From the NCBI GenBank assembly GCA_944474755.1, contig OX104117.1, forward strand, positions 43,727,222-43,791,221: a stretch of 64,000 nucleotides of DNA, given 5' to 3'. The position numbers and the translations under genes are program-made. The notes under the pieces were generated by a model. It was not told the DNA's origin, did no database searches, and was given only the letters and a program-made list of their open reading frames with translations. Source of the DNA: Limnoperna fortunei. Lineage: Eukaryota; Mollusca; Bivalvia; Mytilida; Modiolidae. Positions 34,619 to 44,200 of this stretch are shown here, in pieces; the stretch's first letter is position 1, and every line of letters starts with the position of its first letter.

Positions 34619-34851
34619 CGAACTTCGGTGGTCGAGTGGTTAAGGTAGTTTGTATACAATTGATCACGTTGTCTGTCAACACTGAGATTGCAGGCAGGGT
34701 GTACTCGACTCCAATCTTAATTGACGACGATTGCCGAAGGTCGAGGGTTTTCTCCGGGTACTCCGGCTTCCTCCCCCAATCAAAACTGGAGGCAATGAAA
34801 TAGCTGAAAAATTGCTGAAAGTGGCGTTAAATAATACTCAAACAAACAAAA
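34619..34851 (+). mobile_element. SINE copy lacking its B box
   Basis: The A-box region TGGTCGAGTGG is present near 34629. The text then jumps from ACACTGAGATTGC directly to AGGCAGGGTGTACTCG, missing about 19 bp that contain the B box in the copy at 19691. The body and (CAAA)n tail are complete. Either it lost the box after insertion or a sublineage amplified without it. Confidence 0.85.
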
Positions 34852-35137
34852 AAAAACAGTATGAAAAGACCATTTTCATGGTATATACATGACATTTCAA
34901 GCTATTACACATAAAGAAATCAATTCTAAAAATGCTAACGAAATACTTTTATTCAATTAGTCATTATCATACGTACTAGATGTTTGCTGTTATCGGCATC
35001 CCAGAATTAATTTCTGAATACATACAACTCATTTATATAGTAGAAACTGTCACATATATTATGTAAAAGAGTTTTTACATGACCTTTTAAGTCGATATAA
35101 AGCTAGATAAATTAGTCCATCTTTCGGCCATTTCCTT

Positions 35138-35314
35138 TGTAACAGGAGGCCTATCTGCGTTGTAGCAGGTAGTAGGTATATAGCCAGTCAAAATCGGCTG
35201 AGCTAACGGAGTACTTCTTTAGCTCACTTGATTAGAGGGCTGGCTGGCAGCACTGAGATCCCGGGTTCGATCCTCGGTAGTGACGATGTCATTATTTCAT
35301 GCTCTACCGTTACA
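35138..35314 (+). repeat. 5' LTR with tRNA-like Pol III promoter
   Basis: Within the LTR, TAGCTCACTTGATTAGAGG (35220-35238) reads as an A box and GGTTCGATCC (35264-35273) is a textbook B box. The T arm CCGGG-TTCGATC-CTCGG pairs as in a tRNA. The acceptor stem does not close well, so this is tRNA-like rather than a functional tRNA. An internal Pol III promoter inside an LTR recalls the 5S-bearing Cassandra TRIMs of plants. Confidence 0.8.
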
Positions 35315-35406
35315 TTTGGCGCCCAACTGAAAAACCCACATGGAGGATTTGTCGGGTTTGTTGTGAATCATCATGAGTATGATGATTCTTTGTAAGGGGG
35401 GAAGAG

Positions 35407-35583
35407 TGTAACAGGAGGCCTATCTGCGTTGTAGCAGGTAGTAGGTATATAGCCAGTCAAAATCGGCTGAGCTAACGGAGTACTTCTTTAGCTCACTTGG
35501 TTAGAGGGCTGGCTGGCAGCACTGAGATCCCGGGTTCGATCCTCGGTAGTGACGATGTCATTATTTCATGCTCTACCGTTACA
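35407..35583 (+). repeat. 3' LTR with tRNA-like Pol III promoter
   Basis: This is identical to the 5' LTR except for one base in the A-box region, where G gives the more canonical CACTTGGTTAGAGG. The B box is at 35533-35542. Confidence 0.85.
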
Positions 35584-36147
35584 CCTTTATTGGTCCGTAG
35601 GCGTAATAACCTAGATGATCCCGTTGAAAGCTAGATACGATGTGATGAATAGTATGACGTATCACGTTACCGGGTAATTATGTGCTGCCTCGGGAATAAC
35701 AAGTTTAATCCACTGAAAGATATACTTTATGACATTTTTTCTATTAATTGGATTCACATTCAAAGGATAAATTGTGATAAATTACAAATTAAAAACATTA
35801 ATGGGGAACTGATCAAAATTATAAAAAATTTTCATTACAATTTTCCGTTCGTAAGAAAAAAAATTTTGTTTGCACTAAAAATACTTTTAAAATATACCAT
35901 ATGGCCTGCATTTATCTTTTTATCATTGGTACAAATATGAATTTAAACGTTACATTAAGCCTACAGCTTTAATTGAAGACGTTAATTTTATCTTGTGAAT
36001 GTTTTACAGCTTGTCCATATATTTTCGGTTTGCTGCAAATAAATTTCAGTAGTCTTGTTGTGTGCCTCAATGGAAGCAATATATCTAATTAATTTCAATA
36101 TAAAATAATTTACAAATAACACTGACATAGATGTACAGTTTTTGCAT
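35584..36147. other. Noncoding stretch
   Basis: An 86-codon AT-rich plus frame (35680-35940) has no recognisable domain. Nothing else is seen. Confidence 0.4.
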
Positions 36148-36205
36148 GTAGTCGAGCAGTTAGTGAAGATGGTCATCATCTATGTATCACGTACTTGTCA
36201 ACACT
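36148..36205 (+). repeat. SINE head remnant
   Basis: AGTCGAGCAGTTAGTGAAG followed by ATGTATCACG and TTGTCAACACTG is a decayed match to the first 60 bp of the SINE at 19691. The remainder is missing. Confidence 0.45.
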
Positions 36206-36283
36206 GGTACAGGCATTTCAAAAGAAATGGTGGGTCAAACCAGGAACTATGGCATGCCAAACATCCCACTAAGATTACCGTAG

Positions 36284-36541
36284 TGTGCGAGTCGGTGTGC
36301 CGACGAAAACGAGTGGGCACCACACACCACCAGTCAGCAACAGGTGCCAACCATCGCAGCACAATCACCATGCACCGAACCCACAACTGGGAAAATCATC
36401 TGCTACATCACTCCCAAACGACACAGAATACCTCCCAACAAGGCAACTGCATCTGTAGCAGTTGCACTTAACTTAAGTTCTATGTTCTTCCTGATTTTCC
36501 TTTCTTTATCTCTTGTGGGAGTTATTACCGTTCATATTTGA
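36284..36541 (+). CDS. Possible C-terminal exon with a membrane tail
   Basis: An open frame begins right after an in-frame TAG that doubles as a possible splice acceptor (ACCGTAG) and runs 85 codons to a TGA at 36539. The first part is Thr/Gln/Pro-rich with four Cys (36284-36420). The end is a hydrophobic helix LSSMFFLIFLSLSLVGVITV just before the stop, as in a tail- or GPI-anchored protein. The base composition is clearly GC-richer than the flanks. There is no known domain, no upstream exon found, and a SINE remnant lies next door, so repeat origin is possible. Confidence 0.2.
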   Translation, partial: CASRCADENEWAPHTTSQQQVPTIAAQSPCTEPTTGKIICYITPKRHRIPPNKATASVAVALNLSSMFFLIFLSLSLVGVITVHI

Positions 36542-36669
36542 ACACTAATTTTTGAAATCCATATTGGCACATTATTTCTGTTTTCAATATTAACATTTGT
36601 AAGGTAATACGTTTACACCCCAGATACGAATTATATGAGGATGTATATTGAAGTCTGACGGTTTAGTTG

Positions 36670-36835
36670 TTTGGTAGACCAGATATATACTCTTCACCAA
36701 TAAGCTACGTGAACAAGGATTTGTTGTACCTAGGTTAATATTCGAAAGTTACAATAGCGTCACTATGATTTAGTTGATCGTTATGAAAAATCTATCCGAT
36801 AAATGCGATCAAAATTTTTTCTGAAGTATATAGGA
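36670..36835 (+). pseudogene. Penelope-like RT C-terminal fragment
   Basis: NKLREQGFVVPRLIFESYN and, after a frame change, DLVDRYEKSIR match KLLKQGFVVPRLMLSLQKFY and DLIDRYGKSVS at the end of the RT at 9893. This is the only Penelope-like piece on the plus strand. Confidence 0.7.
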
Positions 36836-37789
36836 TTTCCTCTTCCTGAATATGCCTCTTTCCTGGATATGACGAGTAATTCTGCGAGATTCTAATTACA
36901 GGAAGGCACTTGATCGTCCGAATTGCCCATGCCTTTTACTTGGTTATGGTTACTCTGTTTTTGGTTCGTATTATTTTTAATTGCATCATTATGCCATTTG
37001 TATTTAGCTCAATTCGGAATAGGTAACTGACGTATGGGTTTTGATAATAGTAAACCGATCTGTTTTCTTTATTTTCTATTTTAGTTTTATCATAATTTCA
37101 GGACAACATATTTATGGTACGCGACAGTAACCATTTATCGATATCATCATGACCTATAATCTAATAATAGGACTATAGCTAAGTATATGAGGGCTCACTT
37201 TTAGCAACTGTTTAGGTGTATTGTATTGAAGAGGTAGACGGACTGTCAATAATTTCATCGGAGGTTTCTCTAAGAGGCGCTTTCAGTTTACACCCTTTCA
37301 CGTTCTGAACCTGTGATCATAACTGGAAATTAACCTGTATCTACCCTAGTTTTGGGGCGTTGTTTTTTATTCTTTATGGACATAAAATGCAGGCTAGCGC
37401 ATCATTCGAAAATAAAAACTTTTGGCAGATAAACATTCAATTACCATATAATTGTAGAAAAGTTTGGCTTACAATATCCCAGAACACTCGCAGTAACGTG
37501 ACGAAAATAACTATCAATTACGAAAAAACATACGATCTTTATTGAAAGCTATCTTCACATCAAGTAAATTATTATTTCAAACGCTTATCAGCTCATCAAA
37601 GAAACTAAAAACACGCGAGATTATTTTTCTTTATAAAAAAAAACATACTTTAAATACAAAGCTTCCGATACTTCTAACGCCAGCAAACTAACAAATTATT
37701 AAGCCTGAAAATAATATAGATGTACGTAATTCATTAACAATTATTAGATAAAAAGTAAACTTTGTTTAATATCAAGTGAGAAGTAGTTT
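36836..37789. other. Noncoding, possibly more LINE debris
   Basis: It lies just 3' (minus-strand sense) of the LINE endonuclease remnant and may be its decayed continuation, but no RT motif is readable. Confidence 0.35.
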
Positions 37790-38705
37790 AGAAAAGTTTA
37801 CTGTTATTTGACTGTTGTCTCGGTTCATTTTTCACACTAAATACAGTATTAGCAGTTTTAGTAAAAAGATTACAAAGGTCGTTAATTAGACAGTTCACCG
37901 GACCAACTGTCACATGTGCTTTATCGGGTAACCCATCCAACGCATTGTTAATTTCGTATCACCATTATCGGGTAACCCATCCAACGCATTGTTAATTTCG
38001 TATCACCATTATCGGGTAACCCATCCAACGCATTGTTAATTTCGTATCACCATTATCGGGTAACCCATCCAACGCATTGTTAATTTCGTATCACCATTAT
38101 CGGGTAACCCATCCAACGCATTGTTAATTTCGTATCACCATTATCGGGTAACCCATCCAACGCATTGTTAATTTCCAACAGTTGTTTTGATCATTTTCAA
38201 CTGCTTTATTGGTTTTCCATCTAATACGCTTATTGTTTGTTTTAATACTAGTATTATGATTTCCACTGTGCGCTGGAAAATATAGCGTAAAATGTAGTCT
38301 ATTATGCACATCTGAAAACATAGGGTTTCAAAGTCAGAAACAATCTCAAACATGTATGGTGAAAGTAACAAATAATCAATTAAACTAATATTTTTACAAG
38401 TAGTACGACCGACGCCTCTGTCGGCGAATAAGTGACCATTTGCTATAAACAGATTACATCGTTTTCATAAATCTAAAAGTTTGGTACCATATTTATTTAC
38501 GCGACCAGTATCTTGAGTACTTCTATTTAAGGGTATGTTCTTATCTTTTAACATAAGGTAACTAAAAATATGATCAGCATCAATAATATCTAGAATATCT
38601 AATAAGTTATCATGTATTATAATATAGTCTGGTAGGTAAGACGTTCGTGAATTAAAATCACCAACGATAGTGGTGTTACACATAGTGAAGTTGATGATGT
38701 CCTCG
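37790..38705 (-). pseudogene. LINE endonuclease-domain remnant
   Basis: On the minus strand: TTIVGDFNSRT (about 38665, the catalytic GDFN box), NKYGTKLLDL (about 38470), GRTTCKN and SLIDYLLLSPYMFEIVSDFE across a break (38330-38400), FSDVHNRLHFTLYF (38290, the SDH-like catalytic end), then LINDLCNLFTKTANTVF (37840-37890). The order matches an exonuclease-endonuclease-phosphatase type LINE endonuclease. Frames shift at least three times. A 44-bp tandem array has expanded inside it. The upstream edge at about 38705 abuts a Mutator-like transposase fragment in frame. Confidence 0.75.
37922..38175. repeat. Exact 44-bp tandem array, 5.8 units
   Basis: The unit starts TATCGGGTAACCCATCCAAC and recurs at 37922, 37966, 38010, 38054, 38098 and 38142. 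I see no differences between units. Because 44 is not a multiple of 3, each unit moves the LINE frame, so it arose after the domain died. Confidence 0.95.
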
Positions 38706-39070
38706 GTGTTTTCGAGTGTGTTTAACCATACATCTTCAACCAAATCCTGTGGTACCAGAGGGAGTACTGCAGCTCGTCTTACCAGTCGTTTGACGTCGTC
38801 ATATTCTCTGCGGTAGTTGACGAGTCCAAGTTTCTTCCGCCAAATACACTGTGTAGAGAAAAAACAGCTCTTGAGGGAGACGCCGGGGAATGCTCTGAGT
38901 ACCCAGTACTGAATTGCGAATCGTAGTCTCGAAGTCCGTTAGCATGGTTCGGGGGGGGGGGGCAGTTGTATACATGTTGTATACGGTAGCATGCAGGGTA
39001 TACAGTTGTGTGAACTGGGTCGGTGCTGTGTAAAAGGTTCCATCTGCATAAATGATCGGCTGCTGCTTAG
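38700..39070 (-). pseudogene. Mutator-like (MULE) transposase fragment
   Basis: On the minus strand: IYADGTFYTAPTQFTQLYTL (about 38995-39050, with the first catalytic Asp in the ADGTF box), TDFETTIRN (about 38920), GVSLKSCFFSTQCIWRK (about 38830-38885), and AAVLPLVPQDLVEDVWLNTL (about 38715-38775). This is the usual order of the MULE domain and its tail. A 14-base G run (38948-38962) and frame breaks show it is dead. In the family the protein cuts and pastes DNA by a DDE mechanism. Confidence 0.75.
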
Positions 39071-39338
39071 TTGTTCATGTTGCGGGTAGCTGAAAACATA
39101 TGAATTTTCTGTGCATTTCCGTCATCAGCTTGTAAAAATCTTCCCCTCTGCAAGTGTCTGTGTCCATCCCGCCATTTCTGCGTGCTTTGATAAATAAGTG
39201 TATAATAATTTGACAACTGCTTACGCGATATTTAATATCACTTTAATTAATAATTTTATTAATTTAATTATTATTAAATTATTACGATTTGTCATACGGA
39301 GACGGAATAAAAAAAAATTTATATTTTAAATTATAAAT

Positions 39339-39765
39339 TTACAATAAATTTGTGTTATATGGATGGGCCGGAATTTGGAATATATGTTGGTTTTTAGGGT
39401 ATATAAGCAACACAAAATTTCTGACAAGAGCCATAACTCTTTCCGATTTTGAAATTTTCTTATTAGGGATAGCAACTTTAGTTTGGTTGTCACTGTTAAA
39501 TAAAATTTTCTTGTTCTTTAACGAATCACCCAAATTGATAATAGCAACTACTATTAGAAACATCTTCAAGAATGTAATATCAGTGAGTAACTAATTTTTT
39601 TATCCAGTCTTCCGGCCAACATGCCTGTGCGCATTTTCCCTGAAAATATGTGCCGAAACCCTTATCTGACCATCCGGCACTATTAGATTTTCCAGGTTTT
39701 ACTATAAACTGCTTATAACAACATATTTGAATGTTGTAAAAACAACAAGCACTTCTATTGGTCAT
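39339..39765 (-). pseudogene. RNase H-like fragment of a DIRS/Ngaro-type element
   Basis: Minus-strand pieces in order are SDKGFGTYFQGKCAQACWPE, DWIKK (39600-39690), and, in the next frame, KNKKILFNSDNQTKVAIPNK plus KISKSERVMALVRNFVL (39380-39500). This resembles the RNase H region (ILFHCDN..V..INKK.SKS..VM.L.R) found in tyrosine-recombinase retroelements of invertebrates. The clade call is from memory of motif style and is tentative. Two frames are needed to read it. Confidence 0.55.
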
Positions 39766-41168
39766 TTCATGTTGGAGAAACGTGAATAAAATTTTTTAAA
39801 TGTTTGAGAATCGTGTTCTACTTTTCCCAGAACATATACATTGAAAGTATAGTTCTTTGCGTCGAATGTAATGTTACTGACACAACCGAACAGACACGAT
39901 ACAAAGAGTATACATATATTCAAATAGTTTTCTATGTCATACCACATCATTTAAACATTCTATTTATCAATCGTTTTCACCGTCTGCATTACTAATCATT
40001 GTTCGACAATTTTGGGGGGAGGGGAGGGGGTGGAGTTTGTGTTGTAATCATAAGTGTAATCGTATTGCAAAGTACAGTTCAAGTACAACTTGAAACACAT
40101 GGCCTGAAAATTGTGCACCGAATTGCTTAGACTTGTAAGTGTTAAGGGTCAAATGTTGCTGAACAAAAGAACATATATTAATGGAAATTGAACGTTAAAG
40201 ATAATGGCAAAACATTTGAAGAGTACTAAAAAAATATTTAGTTTGGATTGGACACCAAACATTTCAAGCTGCATGCTGCTGGAATCCGGTGAATATTATT
40301 TCAGACATTTTACTGTTCGGACAGTTAAGGGTGCAACGCCGGACTGTAGTAGTTTGCAAGTGCTTTTTCGTATTTCAAGCAAGTAATTCTGTCGCAAAAA
40401 CATGGTAGAGTATTCCGTCAATTGTGGGTATGTAAAGTTTTTTGCATGAAACTGTGACTCAAGTCTGTTTTGAATTCCCAACCCCCAATTCTTTTTGTCA
40501 TTTTTACACGAATTATTACACACAATGTAGCTTCTCCGATGTTTACATATTAAATCCAAATTAACTTATCAAGAAATAAATTTGTGTTTTCAACAGTGTC
40601 AGATAACATACATTTAAGCACCACGCTTTTGATAAATTTGAATTTAAGTTTTTTATTTATCGTCCATTCAGTAGTAAATTCTGTTTGTTTTACTTAAAGT
40701 CTATCTTTTAACATGTTTAAACGAATAACTTTCGATAATTGAAACCACCGTAATTAGCAGGTCTTGCAGCATGTTCTATCAACTTCGAAATAGCCTAAGA
40801 CCTATTACGGACCAAAAGGTCAATTGGCAAAAAAAAGCGTCACTTTTAGCATTTTCTTCCGCTGTATATCTGAGCGTCTAGTATCTATAAAGGGACTAAG
40901 TCCGATGAAATACCCCGTGCTTTCTTAGTGTGGTATATAATGAAAAAGATCCTCGAATAAGTTCAATCAAAGACACATGTTTCTGCACTTCCTATAAACT
41001 CGCACCAATCCACTAATGATATCGGACGGAATCACAGGGCAAACATTCACTCGAAATATTCTAAATTGTTTTCGAGTTACCTTTCTTTAGCTGTAGTTTC
41101 GATTTTACAATCTATTCTTGATAAAAATAGATTTTCGTTTGTTGAATGGTCTCAGCAATTTTTCAACT
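39766..41168. other. Noncoding stretch
   Basis: A G-rich patch lies at 40014-40035. Short frames (40204-40386, 40296-40559) have no recognisable content. Confidence 0.45.
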
Positions 41169-41293
41169 ATATTATCGCGTCCAGTTTTTATTTGGGGAGA
41201 GAGCCGGAGTTCGCAGAGAAAAACTTCCGACCTTCGACCTTTATTAGGAAAACTGGCAATCCTTGTCAATTAAAATGGTAGTCGAGCGCACCT
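41169..41293 (-). repeat. SINE 3'-half fragment
   Basis: GCGTCCAGTTTTTATTTGGG, AGAAAAACTTCCGACC, GGAAAACTGGCAATCCTTGT and GTCGAGCGCACC match the reverse complement of the SINE body at 19790-19900. Head and tail are missing. Confidence 0.75.
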
Positions 41294-41645
41294 AAAAATA
41301 TTGAGTGAAATATATTTATTCTCTGAAATTACTCTATTTATACGCTCCATTTAATTTAAGAATTTTATTGGTAATACAAAACGAAACAGAACTGGGACTC
41401 CAACTGATCAGCTCATCTGATTTCAATTACGTGAATTTCATGGTTAAATTAAAAGCAACATGTAATATGAAATAACACTTTAATAAGTAATATTTACATA
41501 AGAAATTAATGAATTTGTGGAGGAATGGCCGCAGCAAGTAACTGGACTCTAGCATTTTAACTGTAAAGTGGCATTCTTGGGAATAGCAATGCCTTAACGA
41601 ACGACACTCTTCAAGGGATAAAACCAAGACAAAGTGTCTTAAGCT

Positions 41646-41960
41646 GACCTACCCTTAGAGGTCCTTAGCGCAAATTTATATTTAGCAAGCCTACCCTAGA
41701 GGCTAGGACAAAGCATTTTTGCGGGTCTACCTTAGAGACCAAGATAAAGCCTTTTGCAGGCCTACCCGAGAGGCCAAGATAAGGCATTTTACAGGCTTAC
41801 CCTATACTCTAAAGGCCAAGATAAAGCATTTTGCAGACCTACCCTAGAGGCCACGAAAAACAATTTTGCAGGCCTAACTTGGAGGCCAAATAGCATAACG
41901 ACGGGCCCACCTTAGGAACCAAAGCTAATGAAATGTTGGGTCTACCATAGAGACCAAAAT
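41646..41960. repeat. Degenerate minisatellite, unit about 40 bp
   Basis: About eight units follow the pattern GCAGGCCTACCCTAGAGGCC plus AAGATAAAGCATTTT. Units vary by substitutions and by a 10-bp insertion near 41805. Each contains the inverted pair GGCCT...AGGCC. Confidence 0.85.
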
Positions 41961-42744
41961 AAGCAAATTCACCTTCCAGGGAAGCTACCAGGCAAGGTGT
42001 AATAACCTGTTAAAAGGTTGGGCGTGCCAGAATCCAGCCACACTAGGACTGTCTTGCTGCGACTGCATCAATGTTAATCTTAATGTCACATTTAATAAAC
42101 TGAATTAAATTTTAGGCGTAAAAGTTAGTATAAATTTTCTTCTGACAACCACCATGTCTCTCCACTAAGAATATGATACTGAATGTTCTTCAAGTGAATC
42201 CTACATATTTATAACTAAACATTATTCTCATTCAACCATCCACCAAGTACTGTTCTCTTTTAATATCTGAAAGTACAAATTTTTAACAGCAGTAAATATT
42301 TCATATTAAACACAATACATACACATTTGCTTTATTTTGTATTATACACATCTACTCCTAATTATAAGCTATGGAAACAATTCATATAGGGAGGGTTGGT
42401 GGGAGATTTAGTTAAAATATTTATACTGTTCAATATTCAATAAATATTCTGTCCTTTCAGCTTGCCAGCAAAAACGCAACTGTGGCCGGGAGCTAAAATT
42501 GCTAATTTAACATTTTCTCACGCGCATGTTTCTTTCCTGGAAACATGATACTTAAAACATAAATAATTTTTAACATTTTTTGCAGATATTAAACACTTTT
42601 GGACAAAGGGGGATAACTCTGATATAACTATTAAACTTTCAAGTATCAAATCGAAATTAAATTGGTTTATTTGCTATTGAATAAACCTTATTAATCACAT
42701 CTTCGCTAGCTAAGAGTTACTTTCCGATCCCTAGGATAGTTAAG
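41961..42744. other. Noncoding stretch
   Basis: No coding or structural signal recognised. Confidence 0.45.
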
Positions 42745-43210
42745 ATGCAGAAATTAAAATTTACTATTATTTATCCAGATGAAACACATTTATGGTTTGA
42801 CTACATTAATATAATGAATCATAAGAAAACAAGTGTGGATAGTATTGCTCTAAGTCTCATACCGGCAAATACAATTTTTCAGGGCCATAATTTCGTAAAA
42901 AAATCATTGGAGCAAAACGATATTCGAACTTCTTGGCCTTTAACTCATCATGGCTGACTTGCATACCAAATATCAGCTTAGTATCTGGAAGGGTTTAAAA
43001 AAGGCTTGCAAACTGATATATATATTTTTTTATTTTCTTAGTCCATGGGCCATAATTTGGTCAAAAATCATTGAAACGGAACGATATTCCAATTTAAACT
43101 GTAACTCATCATGGTTGACTCACATACCAAATGTCATCTGAACACGTGAGTGACGGACTGACAAACTGACGCAGTGCACACCTATAGACCCCCTTCGGAA
43201 GGGGACTAAA
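42745..43210. mobile_element. Nonautonomous element with internal duplication
   Basis: Two related blocks of about 110 bp lie at 42880-42985 and 43045-43140 (GGCCATAATTT, ACGATATTC, AACTCATCATGG, CATACCAAAT). The right end is CCCCCTTCGGAAGGGGACTA, a small hairpin that resembles termini of bivalve nonautonomous elements. Short open frames across it are incidental. Confidence 0.5.
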
Positions 43211-43487
43211 AAGTTCATATTGGTATAAAAACTTGTTGACAATCTTTACACCCCAAGTTCATACAGGCAATTTACAGTGATCGCAGTCGATTGCATGAAC
43301 AATCGAATCAACCAAATCGATGGACGGGCTTCAAGAAAAAGCCACTTCAATTCACCACATCAATTTTATGAAATTGTCCATGTCTTTATTTAAAAAATTA
43401 TACAGTCCAACTACCAACATCAGTGTGGCAATTTATCTGAGCACATTCAGTGATAAAGTTTAAATAATACTTATGGAACACAAGAGT

Positions 43488-44200
43488 TGTCTTATGTGGA
43501 ATTAGTTTGTATGCTGCTGATCCATCATTATATGCTGTGTATTTACATTCTGTGGTTACATCATTATATGCTGATGATTCATCATTTTATGATGTGGTTT
43601 CTTAAACACATGACTTGGTTCCATCATATTATTTGCGGTATTTTAAATACATCACGTGGTTCTATCATTATATGCTGGTGTTTATTAATTACATGACGTG
43701 GTTCTATCATTATATGCTGGAGTTTCTTAATTACATGACCGAGACCATACTGTTAGGGTTCACATTGTTCGACACACATTGAGTCCCAAGGTTGCGGATA
43801 GCGGGTGTCATCTCGTTGGAAGGGGGGGGGTTGTCAGGTCACGATGCGGAAAGCCTGACCGCTGACCACACACAGTTGGTAACGTTTTTGGAGAGTGCCA
43901 AGCACGATAAAGACCCCTTTGGTAGAAGTTGAAAAGAGAAGAGTAGACTCGTTGTAGGCGCTTCAAAAGGCTTAATTTTCCGTCCCTACAATCAATCGTA
44001 ACCACATGGTGTCGTTCCATCATTTTATGCTCTGGTTTCGTAAGTACATGCCGTAGTTCTATCAATATATGCTATGGTCTCGTAATAACATGCGATGATT
44101 CCATCATTATATATTGCAGATTCATAATTTTATGCTAAGGTTTCGTAATTACATGATGTGGTTTCCTTATTATTTGCTGTGTAATACACAGATAAAATGT
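43488..44200. repeat. Minisatellite, unit about 40-45 bp, split by a repeat
   Basis: Units read ACATGACGTGGTTCTATCAT plus TATATGCTGGTGTTTCTTAA, diverged. The array runs 43488-43744 and 43999-44200. The middle is occupied by family R in reverse orientation. Confidence 0.8.
43745..43998 (-). repeat. Repeat family R, inserted in the minisatellite
   Basis: GTCAGGTCACGATGCGGAAAG, CGCTGACCAC, GGAGAGTGCCAAGCACGATA and AAAGACCCCTTTGGTAGAAG match the reverse complement of the copy at 18347-18550. It interrupts an otherwise continuous tandem array, so it is younger than the array. Confidence 0.65.

Larger units (their letters stand above)
35138..35583 (+). mobile_element. TRIM-like mini LTR retroelement, complete
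   Basis: Two 177-bp direct repeats (35138-35314, 35407-35583) start TGTAACAG and end CCGTTACA. I find one difference between them (A versus G in CACTTGATTAG/CACTTGGTTAG). A CCTT target duplication flanks the element (35134-35137, 35584-35587). The 92-bp interior opens with a primer-binding-like TTTGGCGCCCAACTGAAA and ends with a polypurine tract AAGGGGGGAAGAG (35394-35406). A small hairpin GAATCATCAT/ATGATGATTC lies between. There is no coding capacity, so an autonomous partner must supply the proteins. Near-identical repeats mean recent insertion. Confidence 0.88.

Noticed and set aside
35212..35290. Canonical tRNA gene
   Set aside because: A and B boxes and the T arm are good, but the acceptor stem does not close, and the sequence lies inside an LTR repeated at 35407-35583.
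37922..38175. CRISPR-like array
   Set aside because: Units are directly adjacent 44-bp repeats without spacers, in a eukaryotic TE fragment.
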